DNA of 32,011 bases from Sphacelaria rigidula. Taxonomy: Eukaryota; Phaeophyceae; Sphacelariales. The notes beneath the pieces were generated by a model. The model was not told the origin of the DNA. It did not search any database and saw only the letters and a program-made list of their open reading frames with translations. The translations under genes were made by a program, and so were the position numbers. The stretch spans positions 1-32,011 of the forward strand of contig CAXNAA020000042.1 of assembly GCA_964200075.2 (NCBI GenBank). The letters run 5' to 3'. How positions within the stretch are numbered: the first letter of the stretch is position 1; every line of letters starts with the position of its first letter. Shown in pieces: positions 1 to 12,900 of the stretch.

Positions 1-292
1 GATGTCAATAACCGAAATGTTGGGGTCCTACGGGAAAATCCAATTTCAGGGTATTTCGGCGATCCGATCGGATAAGTAATGCGTATCCTGCGATGCAAGC
101 AGGGTTACGAAATGACCAACCATTGAACAGAGCAAGAGCTGTTCGTTTGCTGAGAAGAAGTACAGGTCCGGTACAGTAACAGCTACGAGTGAAACATTGC
201 CGCCGGCGGGAGAGAGTCGCCCGGCGGATGACGCGTGCAGGGCTCCAGCGACGCATGAGCTCATGACCCACAAAGACTGCGAGGAGTATGCG

Positions 293-317
293 TGGGTGTG
301 GGTGCGTGTGTGTGTGC

Positions 318-370
<53 letters not shown>
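293..370. repeat. GT/TG dinucleotide microsatellite
   Basis: An almost pure TG run with a few interruptions (GTGCG) near its left side. Length is prone to assembly error. Confidence 0.97.
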
Positions 371-372
<2 letters not shown>

Positions 373-1488
373 CATGACGGTTGTGTTGATGAATTTTGCG
401 GTTGATGTGGGGATGTAGGTATGTGCATGTAATTCGAAATGGCGTATAGGCGGATCAAGAGCACATAAAAGTTAACGTTCACACGATCGCGACATCAGCG
501 ATGGATTAACGATTCCTACTGTCGGTAGCCTAAAACGGAAGCATGGAACTTTGCGAGAAGTACAGTATCGAGCCTTGCAATTGATATTGCCAGCTCACAC
601 GCACAAATGTGGTCACACCTGTGTACCTTCATCACTGCACCACCGCCAATGGTTCCGTGCCCACTCTCGAGAGATCCGTCTGCTTGCTCACCACCAGGTG
701 GCGATGTTTCAAGAAAGTCTGAAGCTAGCTATCCTCGGGAGGGTCGATGTCCACCGGGAGAAGAAACGATCTAGAGTGGGGCGGAAATAGCTTTTCATAC
801 ATTTTGACTCCCGCCTCGGTCCCCGCTTCTATCTCGGGCCGGGAGAGATCCCGAGGTCCATGGGCTGAGCAGCACTGACTGTCGACAACGGCTAGCTTGT
901 GAAAAGAGCAGCAACCTCTTCGCAGACGGTACGCTATGCACAAGCTCAAGCTCTTCTATATATAGGTGTATGTAGGTCGGTCACGAATGCACGGCAGTCA
1001 TGTTCGGCTGTTCACGCGATATAGATATATGGCCATGTGCTCAATGGCCATGCAAAACTCAGACTCACGTTTTCATTGCTTGGCGATTTTTCGTTCGATG
1101 CATTTCTGTCCTGACCATCAAGGTGTCAGTCCAAGACGAGTTCGAGGGAGATGAGGCGATTGAATCGGCAGGGGAAGTTGGACTTGAAGGAGTCATGTCA
1201 CAGCAGAGGTTGCACATTTGTAACCCGGATGTTTCTCATTGAAGGGCTCCCAAAGTTAGGAGTTGCACAGGAATATGGGCTCTTGTACTTCCTCTGTACC
1301 ATAAGTCTGGGGAGTTGTGGGTGTGTAACTGTTCGCGCATTCATACTTTTCCGATCATGCTAATGTTAGGTTCGTTGAAAAGCTGAAGTCCCAACGCAGC
1401 TGATGCAAATATATATATATATATTGTTCATACTAAAATTCAGTAAAAAAAAGCCCATTTTGGCCCGTTTTTGAGATTTTTTTGAGGA

Positions 1489-1760
1489 TTTAGTGTGGGA
1501 CCACTAAGTGTCTTGGTTTTAGTGTGGGACCACCAAGTGTCTTGGATTTTGTGTGGGACCACCAAGTGTATTGATTTTAGTGTGGGTTCACTATTATACT
1601 GGTTTAAGTGGGGGAGGGGCATGGATAGTTGTTGAGTACTTGCAGAGGGCGGGGGGGTTCCTGTTGTTTGGATTGCACCGCAAGTGTCTTGGTTTTAGTG
1701 TGGAACATCCAAAGTGTCTTGTTTGTAGTGTGGGTTCACTATTATACTGGTCTAAGTATA
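1489..1760. repeat. Tandem repeat, unit about 30 bp
   Basis: The unit (TTTAGTGTGGGACCACCAAG, then TGTCTTGG) recurs about every 29-30 bp from 1489 to about 1580. It returns near 1695-1760. A longer block starting AGTGTGGGTTCACTATTATA occurs at 1579 and again near 1726, so the array also carries a higher-order duplication of about 147 bp. Confidence 0.85.
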
Positions 1761-3782
1761 GGGGGCGATATGGATCGTTCAGTAGACGGGGGTTAGGTTC
1801 TGGGTGAGGGATATTTCTTGGGGGGTTTAGGTTTGGTTTTCATCTTGCCCCCATCCCACTCCCTAGTGGAAAAGCGTCAAAATATGCCCATTTTTGGCCT
1901 GACTACTTTTTTGTTAGCCGCTGGCACATGCAGAATAGTGCGCAAGAGAAAAAAAAAAAAGTGTTTCAGCCCAAAAAACGCTCAAGATTCCAAAAAAATT
2001 ATCGCCGAAGGCATCCGAGACCGTTAATGGTGTCTCCCAACATAACTCCCCAGACTTATGGGACAGAGGAAGTATACCCCAAATAGTGCGGTCGTGGTAG
2101 ATGATCCGCAATCTTTCCCCATGGCCTTCTTTTCTACGACTTGGTATGAGTGCGGTCCTGCGCAGGACTTTTCCCACTCACTGAAGCCATGTAGTAGAGG
2201 CCGGCCATTTCTATTCTTCCTTTATTCCTCTTCATATTTCCCCCCCTTCTCTGTTTTTCTCGCAGTCTACTGTCTGTTTTTCTGTTCCATATTTTCTGTA
2301 TTTCTTATTTTTTTCAGCGAGTGTTTCAGTTTTGTTTCTCAGGGGTACGTCTCTCATGTAACCACGGCTGAATCCCTGGGGGGTCAGTCAAATTGCGGCA
2401 ATCAACCAATGCGCCATTTCCATCTTAGAATTCATTCGAGATATCCCCCGACGTAGCCCATTGGAATGGTGATCGTGGCGTGCTCTCACATACTCACGGT
2501 CGTCTTGGGGTGAGATCAAGGGCTAGCAAGGATTCAGACCTGATATACTATTGTTCGCCCTTACCGTGGCACCACTCGCATCCAGCTTCGTCACTCACGA
2601 GGCACAACGAGGCATGATCACCTTGGGGCTTGTGGCTACAGGCCTACCGGTCTGCGAAGAAACAGTCTGAGATATGCCGTACTGCGCAATATATCCTCAT
2701 GACGAGCGAGTTAGAGGAGGGCCATCGACGCGTCACCCACTATTTGACAGGTTATCCATCTCCTCGGGTACGTGGGGCATGCTTATTTTATCGCCACAAC
2801 TTGAATATCTTCCAGTCCTGCTTCCACCCGGAAGTCCACGTTTGTCCTACGTCAATTCACGTGTGACGTGAAACTTACATGTGGTTTCTACAGTCCACAA
2901 ATACTGGATTTCAGAGCCTCACCTCTCCTCTGCTTGAGGTCAGAGTCGAAGTCAGGGCGACGGTTTCCAAATTGGCGTATACGGCCAGCTCCTACATGGC
3001 AGCGCATTTAGTTGTTCGTGCGTCATATTGGCGACCGGGCGAGTTAATCAAACGAGTAAAGAAGATGAACAGCCTTCATCACCGTTTGAAAACTTAAACG
3101 CCGTGGCAAGGCCCTGCTTGCGCAGCTCGAGAAAAAGTTTGAACGCTGAACACTATGATGGTGTTGCCGGAGACCTGTCGCTCCTGGAACTGAGTAAACC
3201 TTGCTTTGCTGTGCGTGCGCCATGCGCAATAAGTGACCCAAAGTTACAACAGCACACAGGCGACTTGCTGACGATTTGAAGCTGAACGTATGCAGCAACA
3301 TTGGCGAGACATGAAAAATGAGAGCTGCCACTTTCCACGGACATACTCATCGTACGAAATGATCAACATAAGTTACCGGGGACACGGCATGCAAAGGAAC
3401 CATGGCGGGACACAACGCACAGTACAGTGGGTCAACTTCACTCCAACCAAGATCGATCGGTCAAGATGGTGCGCGGGACTTCCCGTCTGCTTCATCGAAT
3501 AAAAGGGGCTGATCTACTCACAACATGTTCGCGACCTTGGTCCTGGCAAATAATACCAACGGTCGCAATACAAACTGCTGCATCCTCTTTCATCATCGCG
3601 ATAGGGGGCGGGGCGTACATGAATGAAGCTCGTGAGTGCAAAAAGCGTTGTCGAAAAGCTACCAGAATCCAGGATAGCTGCTGTGATGACAACAATGTAG
3701 CCCTCGCCATGTTCACCAGTGAAAATGTCCACCACTAGGGAAGTGCGGGCGCCCATCCACTTCCTCTGTACTAATCGTTCAT

Positions 3783-3912
3783 CTACGCCTTGGCTCTCGA
3801 AGCTTTCCTCGCGGAACTGTTGTTTCCCAGACAGGCATTGATGTGGTCGTTCGCCATGATATTCTTGGGGTCAAATAGTTTTCTCAAGCCGTTGAAGTCG
3901 TCAATCGGGAAC
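3783..3912 (-). CDS. GLDH: GLDH terminal exon with stop codon
   Basis: One nucleotide completes the Arg split with the HWAK exon. The following FPIDDFNGLRKLFDPKNIMA matches the conserved plant C-terminus (FPVDAYNKARRELDPNRILS). A short Ser/Arg/Lys/Ala-rich tail ends at TAG (3783-3785). The acceptor is TTAATCCAG. Confidence 0.92.
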
Positions 3913-6900
3913 CTGGATTAAGAAGAAGAGAGCAAACGCGGGAATATGCACGGCAACACCGCACCACTCAATGCGAGAGAGACGTGCAGGTGTATACAAC
4001 TGTCCTGCCGCTTTACACGAGCATGCAGGCGTTAACACTCAACCTGCCGGGTATCCAGTACACGTCTGCACTACCCATCACACGGGGCCACGTTTGTAGC
4101 AGGGTGATCACAGCACAGCGCATTACTCTATGGCAATACACTTGTGTTTCAAAGATGGCACTCGTCCTGGAGATCAGCTCCCTGTAACTCGAGCTAGCCC
4201 TTTTCTAGCGTAGCTCCCTATTGAGCTATGAGAGCTACATGGGCTACCAAGGGTCTGTCAAAAACATATTTCGGGACACGTAGGCCCCAAAATCGAAAAT
4301 CCGAGTTTTCGAGGGGGGGGGAACACCCAGCCGTGTGTCCCCTGGTTTTTCGCTGAGGCGTTGGCGGATGTGGTCAGCTGCCGTAGACAGTAGAGATCCT
4401 TATACATCATATATGATTTATTATATGTTATTTTTTATATTTCATATATCATGTTTCATATACTATATTTCATATATTATGTACCATATAATATAGGTCA
4501 ATATTATAGGTCTACATTACACATATCCTTCTTTTCCTTAATATATACAATATATTTATACATTATATAATTATGTATATGAATATTCATCAAGGGGCAG
4601 CATATACTATATTATACAATTATATATTTATGTATATAGATGCTATATAATATGTAACATATTATCCTTATATCATATATTATATATTATATATTATAAA
4701 TATAAAAATAAATATGTAAAGGAGCAGAAGCGAACATGTACCCCGCAAAACCCACAAAACTCGTCGGATTTTGTCAATATTCATTGATTAATTTCTTGCA
4801 ACAAAATCAACAGAAAATATTGAAAAAAACAGGATAATTTTAATTGTCGGAAAATTGCCCTCCGGCATCTGAGGTCATCGGGACAGAACGGGCAAGGAGC
4901 AGAAGCAGATACACGAGCCCCACAAAGCCCACAGACTTTTCCGTTTTCATCAGCGTTTATTGATCAATTTTTTGTAACAAAATCTACAGATATAATCAAA
5001 ACAGTGTTTATTGATCAATTCCTTGCGATAAACTCGACAAAAAAGAATCGAAAAAATCATGACAATTTTGGAAAAAATGCCCTGCGGGAGGGGGGGGGCG
5101 TACTCATTTGTTGCTTGANNNNNNNNNGGAGGAATAATCATGTTGTTGCATAAATAAGAAGGAAAACAAAAAACAACAACTCCCTTAAAAAAAGGACGAC
5201 GGAGGGGGGGGGGGGGAACTTACGTGTCCGAAATTTTTCGCTCGACAGACCCTTCGAGCTAAGCATATTTTCCCTGGGTGAGCTACGAGAGCTGTATGAG
5301 CTACATATGTTTGCCCTAAGTGAGCTATGGGGGCTTTATGAGCTACACACGTTTGCCATAGGTGGGCTACCAACCCGTAGCTCATCAGTTCATATTCGTC
5401 CTGGGCGAGCTATGAGAGCTGCATGAACTACGCATGTTTGCCCGGGATGATCAGCTCATATTCGCTTCGAGTGAGCTATGAGAACTGCGTGAGCTATGCA
5501 TGGTTGCCCTGGATGAGCTATCAGAGATGCATGAGCTACACATGATTGCCCTGGATGTGCTATGAGAGCTACATGAGCTACCCATGATTGCCCTGGTTGA
5601 GCTCAAGAGCTGCGGGAGCTACGCCGATCTTGGAGTTGTTTCTGTGCCGATGCTCATGCACGTTGAAATTGTACGTACGTGACGACGGTTAGATGTGCAC
5701 ACACCTGTGTTCCGTTTCGTGTAGTGGTGCATGGATTTGCTTTTTGTGAACATCAACATGGCTGCATACAAAGTCATCCGCACCACAGCCACCACGAATA
5801 CACACAACCACAGACGCACGCACCACCACACACACCACCACACACACATAATTCGCCCTGCATGGCGACCGTGGGAGGCAGCAGCTCGAGCGGCGCTTCA
5901 GTCGGAAATGAACGAGGATTTGCGTTGACTTATTTTACTTCTATCGCGAAGAGTGGGGCAAAACGCCACAACCTAATGCTATATGACGCCATCCGTTCGA
6001 ACGAGAATGTTATATCATAAGCGACATCGGGTTGGTCAGCGGTGAGCTAGGCACGTGACGTGAGGGAGCTACGAGCAAGTGTCCCTGGGTTGACCTACCG
6101 GGCTTAGCTCATCCGCTCATGTTTTCCCCGTGTAAGCTGTGAGAGCTGCGCGAGCTGCACATGTTTGCCTTGGGTGAGCTATCGCGCGTAGCTCATCCGC
6201 ATATGTCTTCCCTGGGTGAGCCATGAGAGGTGCATGAGCTAAACATGTTTGCCCTGAGTGAGCTACCGGACGTGGCTCATCCGCACATCTTCGCCCTACG
6301 TTAGCTACCAACCCGTAGCTCATCAGCTCATACTCGTCCTGGGTGAGCTATTGGAGCCGCCTGAGCTACGCATGTTTGCCCTGAATGAGCTACCAACCCG
6401 TAGCTCATCAGCTCAGATTCTCCCTGGGTGAGCGAGCTCATCAGCTGTCCGACATGTGCAAATATTCTCCCCACTGCGTCTTTTGACCGCGATTATTCCT
6501 AGGACGAGACCCTTTCCGTTACTTCGTATGCTTTCGATAAAGCGAGAAGCAGCTCAAGTAAAGAACATGGGGTTTCGCGTATTGAGTCACCATGCACACT
6601 CTCAGTACTTCCATAATGGAAACTGAGAGACAGAGAGGTGCCCTGGCCACGCCTTATGTCTGCGGGTGTACAATACGGCCTGTGGTGTACAGCTGAGTAC
6701 GGTTGTCGATTTATGCTACAACAGACTTATGCCGTGACCCGTTGCCGACGTGCACCACCGCAACATTAGTAGCAGCGTTCGCAACGTCTGATGTCTTGAC
6801 GACGTTGGGGAGAACCTTCCTGAGCATTTTGTGTGGACCTCCTGCTTGTGTATTTCGGAAACCTGTACCTCCTCCTTCCCCAAGACCATGCGAGTTTCCA

Positions 6901-9900
6901 TCTCCAACTTGAACCTGTGCATCCCCCAGAGTTAGTACTCTTTCTTGTTTGCTGGATTCACGAAGTTTGATGCACGACACAAAAGACAGACCCGACACAA
7001 AACAATACACAGCCGCAATGCAATGCACTGTACATGTATGTTCGTCGTTCTCGGGAGTGATAATTGTGATACTGGGCGCTTGGGGTGCGGTTATGACCGT
7101 TATGACACTGAAACAGGGTGTGGAAAGTGGCAATTGGCCAAAAAACAGCTGTCATGGAACCGATTCGTTTTTTCATTTCATTTCCGTCGTGGAAATCGGG
7201 ACAACCGGTGGGAGAAAGGCTTGCAAGATCAATCTCAACGTCTAGAATGGATCTTACCTCCGCCTCAGTCTCGCGGTCGACTCGGCACTCTCTTTCGCCG
7301 AGCGTGGCTTCTCAAGCTTCGCCCAATGGTCTACGCAGTTGTACCTGTTGGCAACGTCGGGCAGAAAAAACATTCAATGACTTGAAGAATGAAGTACAAA
7401 CCTTCACGCAAAGCAGTCGTAGCTTGCATTTATTTGGTGTCAACTACGAACCACAACACTGCGTGTCAAAACGTACGAAGAACTGTGAATGACGTCGAGG
7501 CCTCCGAGTCACCGTGCAAAATGCCAGCAGGACAGATAGCAAGGCATGGTCGGGAAACTAGGTTGCGGTGGTGTGAATTCGATTTGCCCAGTGCGCGACG
7601 CAGACGAGGAATGATAGACATGACACTCTCGATAGAAATGACATGACCTCGACGACCGTAAGTATCAGGAAGTACATTTGTTGGTCGTGCTGTAGTCTGA
7701 GGCGACGGCGAAACATTACCTTTCCCACAACTTCGCCTTGCAGGTGTCGCGGTACGCGAAGAACGCCTCCGTGATCCGCTTTCGCGCATCTGCATCATCC
7801 ATTGGAAGGTACATGATGATACCCACCCAGGAAAACATCTTGAAGTGACATACGAAAACGAACCACACGAGCGACGAGCCAGGGGAAGCAGGACGACGTC
7901 AGGGGGGACCAGGCGACACTCTCTGCCACACTCGCCGCGATCGGGGTACCTCCGTCATTCCAGAACAAACGTTACACATGTTGCTCTTGGCCTTGCGCAT
8001 TTGTTCTCTAGTCGGCAAGCCCGAAGCAACAGCGCCGCGCGGAAAGAGGTGCTGCAGATGGAAAAGACTTGTGGTGCTGTTGGGATGGTAGCGGAAATGA
8101 ATAGTAACTTACACAAACAAAGCAAGCTCATCGTAGCAACCGGCGGAATCCAAGCGGCGCCTTCCCTTCAATCAAGGGGAACTAAACCTACATCGAGCGG
8201 AGAGTACGCAAGACATCATGACGTGTCCGGAAGCAAGCCTCACCGTGTCGGGAGAAGCGGGATCGTGAGCTGGACTCATGTAGGCCGTGCTAGATGATGT
8301 CCACCGCTGTTCGATAGGTGCAGGAGCTGCCACCCCTTTCTCCTCGATCAGACGTAGCAGTTCACTCTGCATAGAAGACATTTTGAGGTTGGCTGCATAA
8401 TGATGGGCAAGTACAGTATCCTCACACATTTCCTTTAAATCTGCGAATGTCAGTTTGTGATATCGGGCGAAACGAGTAAATACCTCGTTAATCAGGAGGG
8501 TGTTATTGACCGTGAAACACAATCTTTCGGCCCTGGTGCAATACGTCGGCAGAATTTCCAAAAAATAAAACTGTACATTCCTTCACAAATATGATCGGGA
8601 CAGGCTCGATCGATCGAAAATACAGAAGAGTAAGAATCTGGGCTGAAACGTGGCAACACCCCCGATGACCGGTCAGCCTGTAAGTTACTCAATGTTGAGT
8701 ACGAGTACGTAGAGATGATTTTTTCTTCTTGGAATGTGGGGCGGATACAAATATCTTTGGATCCCCGATGTGATGAGCGGCGGCAAGCGAAAAGAGCCCG
8801 AGAAGATCGGCAATTACGAAAAAATCACAAAATGTCACAACATGAAAAGTTAGACCGCCCACTACTGTAGTCCTGAGAATCAAGGGAAGAGAAAGGAGGT
8901 GTCTGCGGGAAAGACCGAGTATAGAGTTTCTTCCTCTTTCCTTGATTCTCGGGCCTACGTTGAACACGAGCGAAACACAGCACGCGCGGATCGTCGAGCG
9001 CACAGACTGGACACCCACCACAACCTGTTGACGTAATAGCTTCCTCGGTGAACCCGCTTTTGCTTGAGATGGGATAACTGGATTCAACTGCCGCGGTTTG
9101 TACAGCAGTAGTCACTGTTTGTGTTTGATACTTCTGTGTATGTATCTCGAAATGTTATGTACATCGGTGAGAGCAACGATTATTGCATGCTTGATGAGTA
9201 TAGTAGTGCATGCATATGAAGGGAACCTTTCTTGTTCCTACCCAACTGAAGTGCTTACAACGTCTGCGCGATACTAGTAGACGGGATATCTGGATAACTT
9301 GGGCCCTCTTGCTACATATGTACACATAAACATGCGTGTTCAACAAGGGGTGCCCATGTACCTTCGTTTGTGCATATATAAGCCCCGCCGATGTTCTCTG
9401 TGTTCCTTCTACAGACACTCTACTTCGTGCTGCAATGAGGGAATTTAGAAGCCACTTTTATCCGTTTAATTAAACTGAGAAGCGCCCGTTAGCATCACGC
9501 GCAAATGGGATCATTGTCGAGATAACAGCGCTTCAACGAGGCTACGTCAGTCGGTGCATACGTTTGCAATGTATTTGTGGTACTGCACATGGAACGATTC
9601 AACCGGACGATGGAGAACAGCACCTTGGCCCATGACTGTCGCCACCATCATGTAGAGACAGAGCGCATCTATTTAAACTTGGTGGCAACCGCACGCGGTA
9701 TCAGCTAGGCAGGGGTGGTAGTATTTCATCGTCGCACCATGTAGTCAAGGTCCTTGTCATTTGGCTGCTCCAGCGTTCCCACTGGAAAGCACACCTCGCT
9801 GACCCACTGCTGTCCGCCGCACTCGAAGCCCAGGATCCTGTCGCTGAAGTTGACGCGCGTGCCCTGGCTTCTTCGCCAGTACTCCGCCTCCGCTTCGTTT

Positions 9901-12900
9901 ACCTACAATAATCCTTGGCAGCGCAACAGTTCGCTCAGATAAACCTCTCAGCCGACGTTCGCCAGGGTAAAGTGTGTCCGCCTACAATACCATCGTGAAG
10001 ATATCTAGGTACAGCAACTGGAGTGAACGGTGGGAACTTCTTTCTTGTATTAGACGCACAAGGTCGACCTTCAGCAAGTAACAAGACGAAGGTCGTCTGT
10101 GTAGCGAACACGACCCCCCTTATCAAATTTGGCTGGGATAGCTTCCGCCGGTGCGGGAACGCTCATCACGTATCGAGAGGCATGGGCAGGTACAGAATCA
10201 AGTTTTCCTCTCCCGAGAGGAAACCGTCAATAAAGGCAAAGAAATTACCGTGCGCTGTCCCGAGGCTCACCTTCTTGATCCATTCAACGTCTAGCGCCCC
10301 CAATGCCAGCAGCCGATCCCGCAAGTCGGCAAAGTTCATGGACTTTATGTCCTCTAAAGCGGGTGCGGACAGGGTAGATCCAATCCGTTTCAACAGAAGC
10401 TCTCTCAAAGGCTGCAGGCAGACGGACATGTCAAGTACTGTGCAGGTTGACAGCACGCGTGGATGGAGTGATAGCAGCAGCGGCACATAGAGCAAGGGTT
10501 ACGTATCATGTTTACGATAGGGAGGAGCCTTGTTTTACAGGCGGCAGTTGAGTATCCGGGGAGGTTGTCCTCGAAAGCAGAGATGAAATTGCTTCGTCAA
10601 TTTTCGCACCAAATCTACGTGATGTTGGAGGTGTCTCTATTACGAGCGGTGCCCCGTTTCGCAAAGGACGCGTGGTCAATGGTCAAAGACTAAGGTAAGT
10701 AACAAATGAGTACGCCCCCCCCCCCCCACTCCACGTGAACATGTGAAACACTGGGCATTGTGCGTAGATGGTCACGCGTGTTGAGAAGCGAAGACAAAGC
10801 GAAGGAACTCTCCCCATCAGAGATGGAGCCGCGCATCAACACGACCAAGCGTTAAAGAGTCTCTTGGCATACACGAAAAACTAAACAAACTCAACAGCCG
10901 TGCCACTGGTACCTTGTTTGCCATCTCCATGTTTGACACTCTCGCCGGGTGCGCCTTCGCACGTCACCAAGTTTGACGGCGGCTGTGCGGTTGGACAAAA
11001 ACGCGATACAGCGAGAGCTGTGAGAAAACGGGCAGCGAGTACAACAGTAGCACGCACATGCAACCTTGCGTCCTGCAGCGGGGAGAAAGAACGTGCCACA
11101 CCAAGGGAATAGACATCGTACACTACGTTACGTCATGGGCGATAAAGGTGCAATCAGAATCCTCGACCCGTCATGAGTTGCTGGAACCCCTACCTGCGTC
11201 GCTCGTCTCAGCAATCGGTCGTTGAGGCCCATAGGGTTGCTGCGCACCACTATCACGGCGTCAGTGTATGGGATCCACATGTACCTGCAGAGGACCGAAA
11301 GCCAAGCAATGAATGATGTCAGACAGGCCCCAAGTGAGCAACACCAAGGAGAGTCAGGATTTGCTGTACAGAGCCGACCGGCAGCGCGTCGATATGTGAG
11401 ACATGAGGGGCTTGCCTGACATGCTTGTTGTCTCGGAGTAGGGAGTGGTGTTTCGCCTTTACTTCTGCGCGGGACATGACCGATGTCGATTCCAAGAGTT
11501 CATGGCGCGGTACGCACTTGACGGTCACCTCTGTCACCACACCAAGCGCGCCAAGGCCCACCTGCGTCAGAAAGCATGAAATATACCACGAACAGCAACA
11601 AACGCCGTACAGTACATTGAGTGGAGTGTTGAGGGTAATACACAAGTACACGCGTTTTCCTTGTTGTAATTCGGTTTATTTGGGCATCAAAAGGCCGAGA
11701 ATGTGCCAGCTCTATTCAATACATGTAGCTGGAATACATCAGATCGACCTGTCATCGTCACCTTAGCATCGAAAGTACATGATGGTCAACTGTCATAAGC
11801 TCGTTATTCACTGTCTCCACTAAATACCTCGCGAGCTGAATCAAATTGACCCACAACGGATGTTCTCAAGCCATGTGTTTTCCATGGTACCCTCCACTCC
11901 ATTCCAACACAACACAGCGCTTGGCTTAATCCGCGTAACTTATGGGTGCTTCCAGGTCAGTTCTAGCTTTTCTCACAAGTGGCGCAACCATCAGTGTGGA
12001 ATTATGTATTCTGAGCGACAGTCCCGGTCGTTCACCTTCGCCATGCGGAAAAGGTCGGGGTTGTGCCGGTTGCTGAGCTCCACCGTGCCAAGGCTAGGGG
12101 TGACGAGCTTCATCGACACCACCTGTTCATCTACCGGCGGTATGCTTGCGCCCGTACCGTGTGCTCCCACCTGTAGACAACGATTAGGTACGTTTTGGCT
12201 ATCACACGTGCACAGCAGCCCACGGCCTGAAGTGTTGCCTGGTCAGCTGGCCAAAACGAAGGGCGTAGCTTCTCCGGATTTGTATTTAGCAAGCTCGTTT
12301 TGTGGTAAGCATATTTCGTCCGGCGGAGGAACGTTACAGTAAACGAAGACGATTTGTGACTAACGTGACCAACGAGCGCACTGATCTCATAAACAACGTG
12401 GCATGCCACATGTGGCGAAGGGGTGAGTGTCAAGTGACAACGCACATGAATGCTAGGATCAGCACCGGCATTCATCCCTCGTCACAACTTCAATGCCTTT
12501 GTATAATAGTATTACCGTACGTCTAGTCTCCATCTCCTCAACGATGCTATCCCACCCAATAATCACGACAGCCCACGTGCTCCTATTTGCTTGCTAACGC
12601 CATTTACCTGGGGGGCAATTTTCTTGGGTGTTATCCATGGATGCTCATGGCAATACATGAATATTTCACGGGCACTCATGGTCGCTCCCGGAACTGGCGT
12701 GCCAACGCCGTGCAGTCATGAAGTAAGTGCACAACATTGCCAAGTATCTCAACCTGCTGCACAGCAACGAACGGTTCAACCACGCGATACTGTATGCAAC
12801 CGAGCAAAACACGCGATATTGTATGCTATACACCGATAAGAGTGCACCCTCAAAACCCAGCACTTACTAGCACTACTGGTACATTACAGCTGAGCAGTTC

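Larger units (their letters stand above)
1..3782. other. Region downstream of GLDH, no recognised gene
   Basis: I recognise no conserved protein here. The stretch holds a GT microsatellite, an AT run near 1409-1424, a roughly 30-bp tandem repeat at 1489-1760, and homopolymer runs. Open frames are short and of low complexity. The part next to 3783 should contain the GLDH 3' untranslated region, but I could not fix a polyadenylation site. Confidence 0.5.
4249..5254. mobile_element. Non-autonomous TIR element inserted in a minisatellite
   Basis: The left end AAGGGTCTGTC, followed by TTTCGGGACACGTA, is mirrored at the right end (5217-5254) as TACGTGTCCGAAA, then GACAGACCCTT. The imperfect inverted repeats are about 35 bp. 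The interior has no transposase. It holds an AT-rich tract (4395-4715), a duplicated block beginning AAGGAGCAGAAGC (4720 and 4892), G-runs and a gap of Ns. GAGCTA minisatellite sequence flanks both sides. I could not define a target-site duplication. Confidence 0.7.
3913..7257 (-). other. GLDH: Last GLDH intron (3,345 bp)
   Basis: Bounded by the GTAAGA donor at 7257 and the TTAATCCAG acceptor at 3913. Most of it is explained by the TIR element and the two minisatellite arrays. The rest (3913-4185, 6441-7257) shows no recognised feature. Confidence 0.85.

Noticed and set aside
3492-3756. Exon-like open frames just downstream of the GLDH stop
   Set aside because: No conserved sequence and no clear splice sites. 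Most likely 3' untranslated or intergenic sequence.
5255-6440. CRISPR-like array
   Set aside because: Repeats are contiguous and diverged, with no unique spacers of fixed length. The context is a eukaryotic intron, so it is a minisatellite.
6711-6865. Possible GLDH terminal exon (RFPKYTSRRS after a CAG)
   Set aside because: The resemblance to the conserved C-terminus ends after a few residues and needs a frameshift. The exon at 3783-3912 matches the full conserved C-terminus in frame with a good acceptor and stop.
11410-11425. GT donor (CAT followed by GTCAGG) for the exon ending at 11416
   Set aside because: Joining it to the next exon shifts the frame and hits a stop after a few codons. 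The GC donor restores the conserved sequence.
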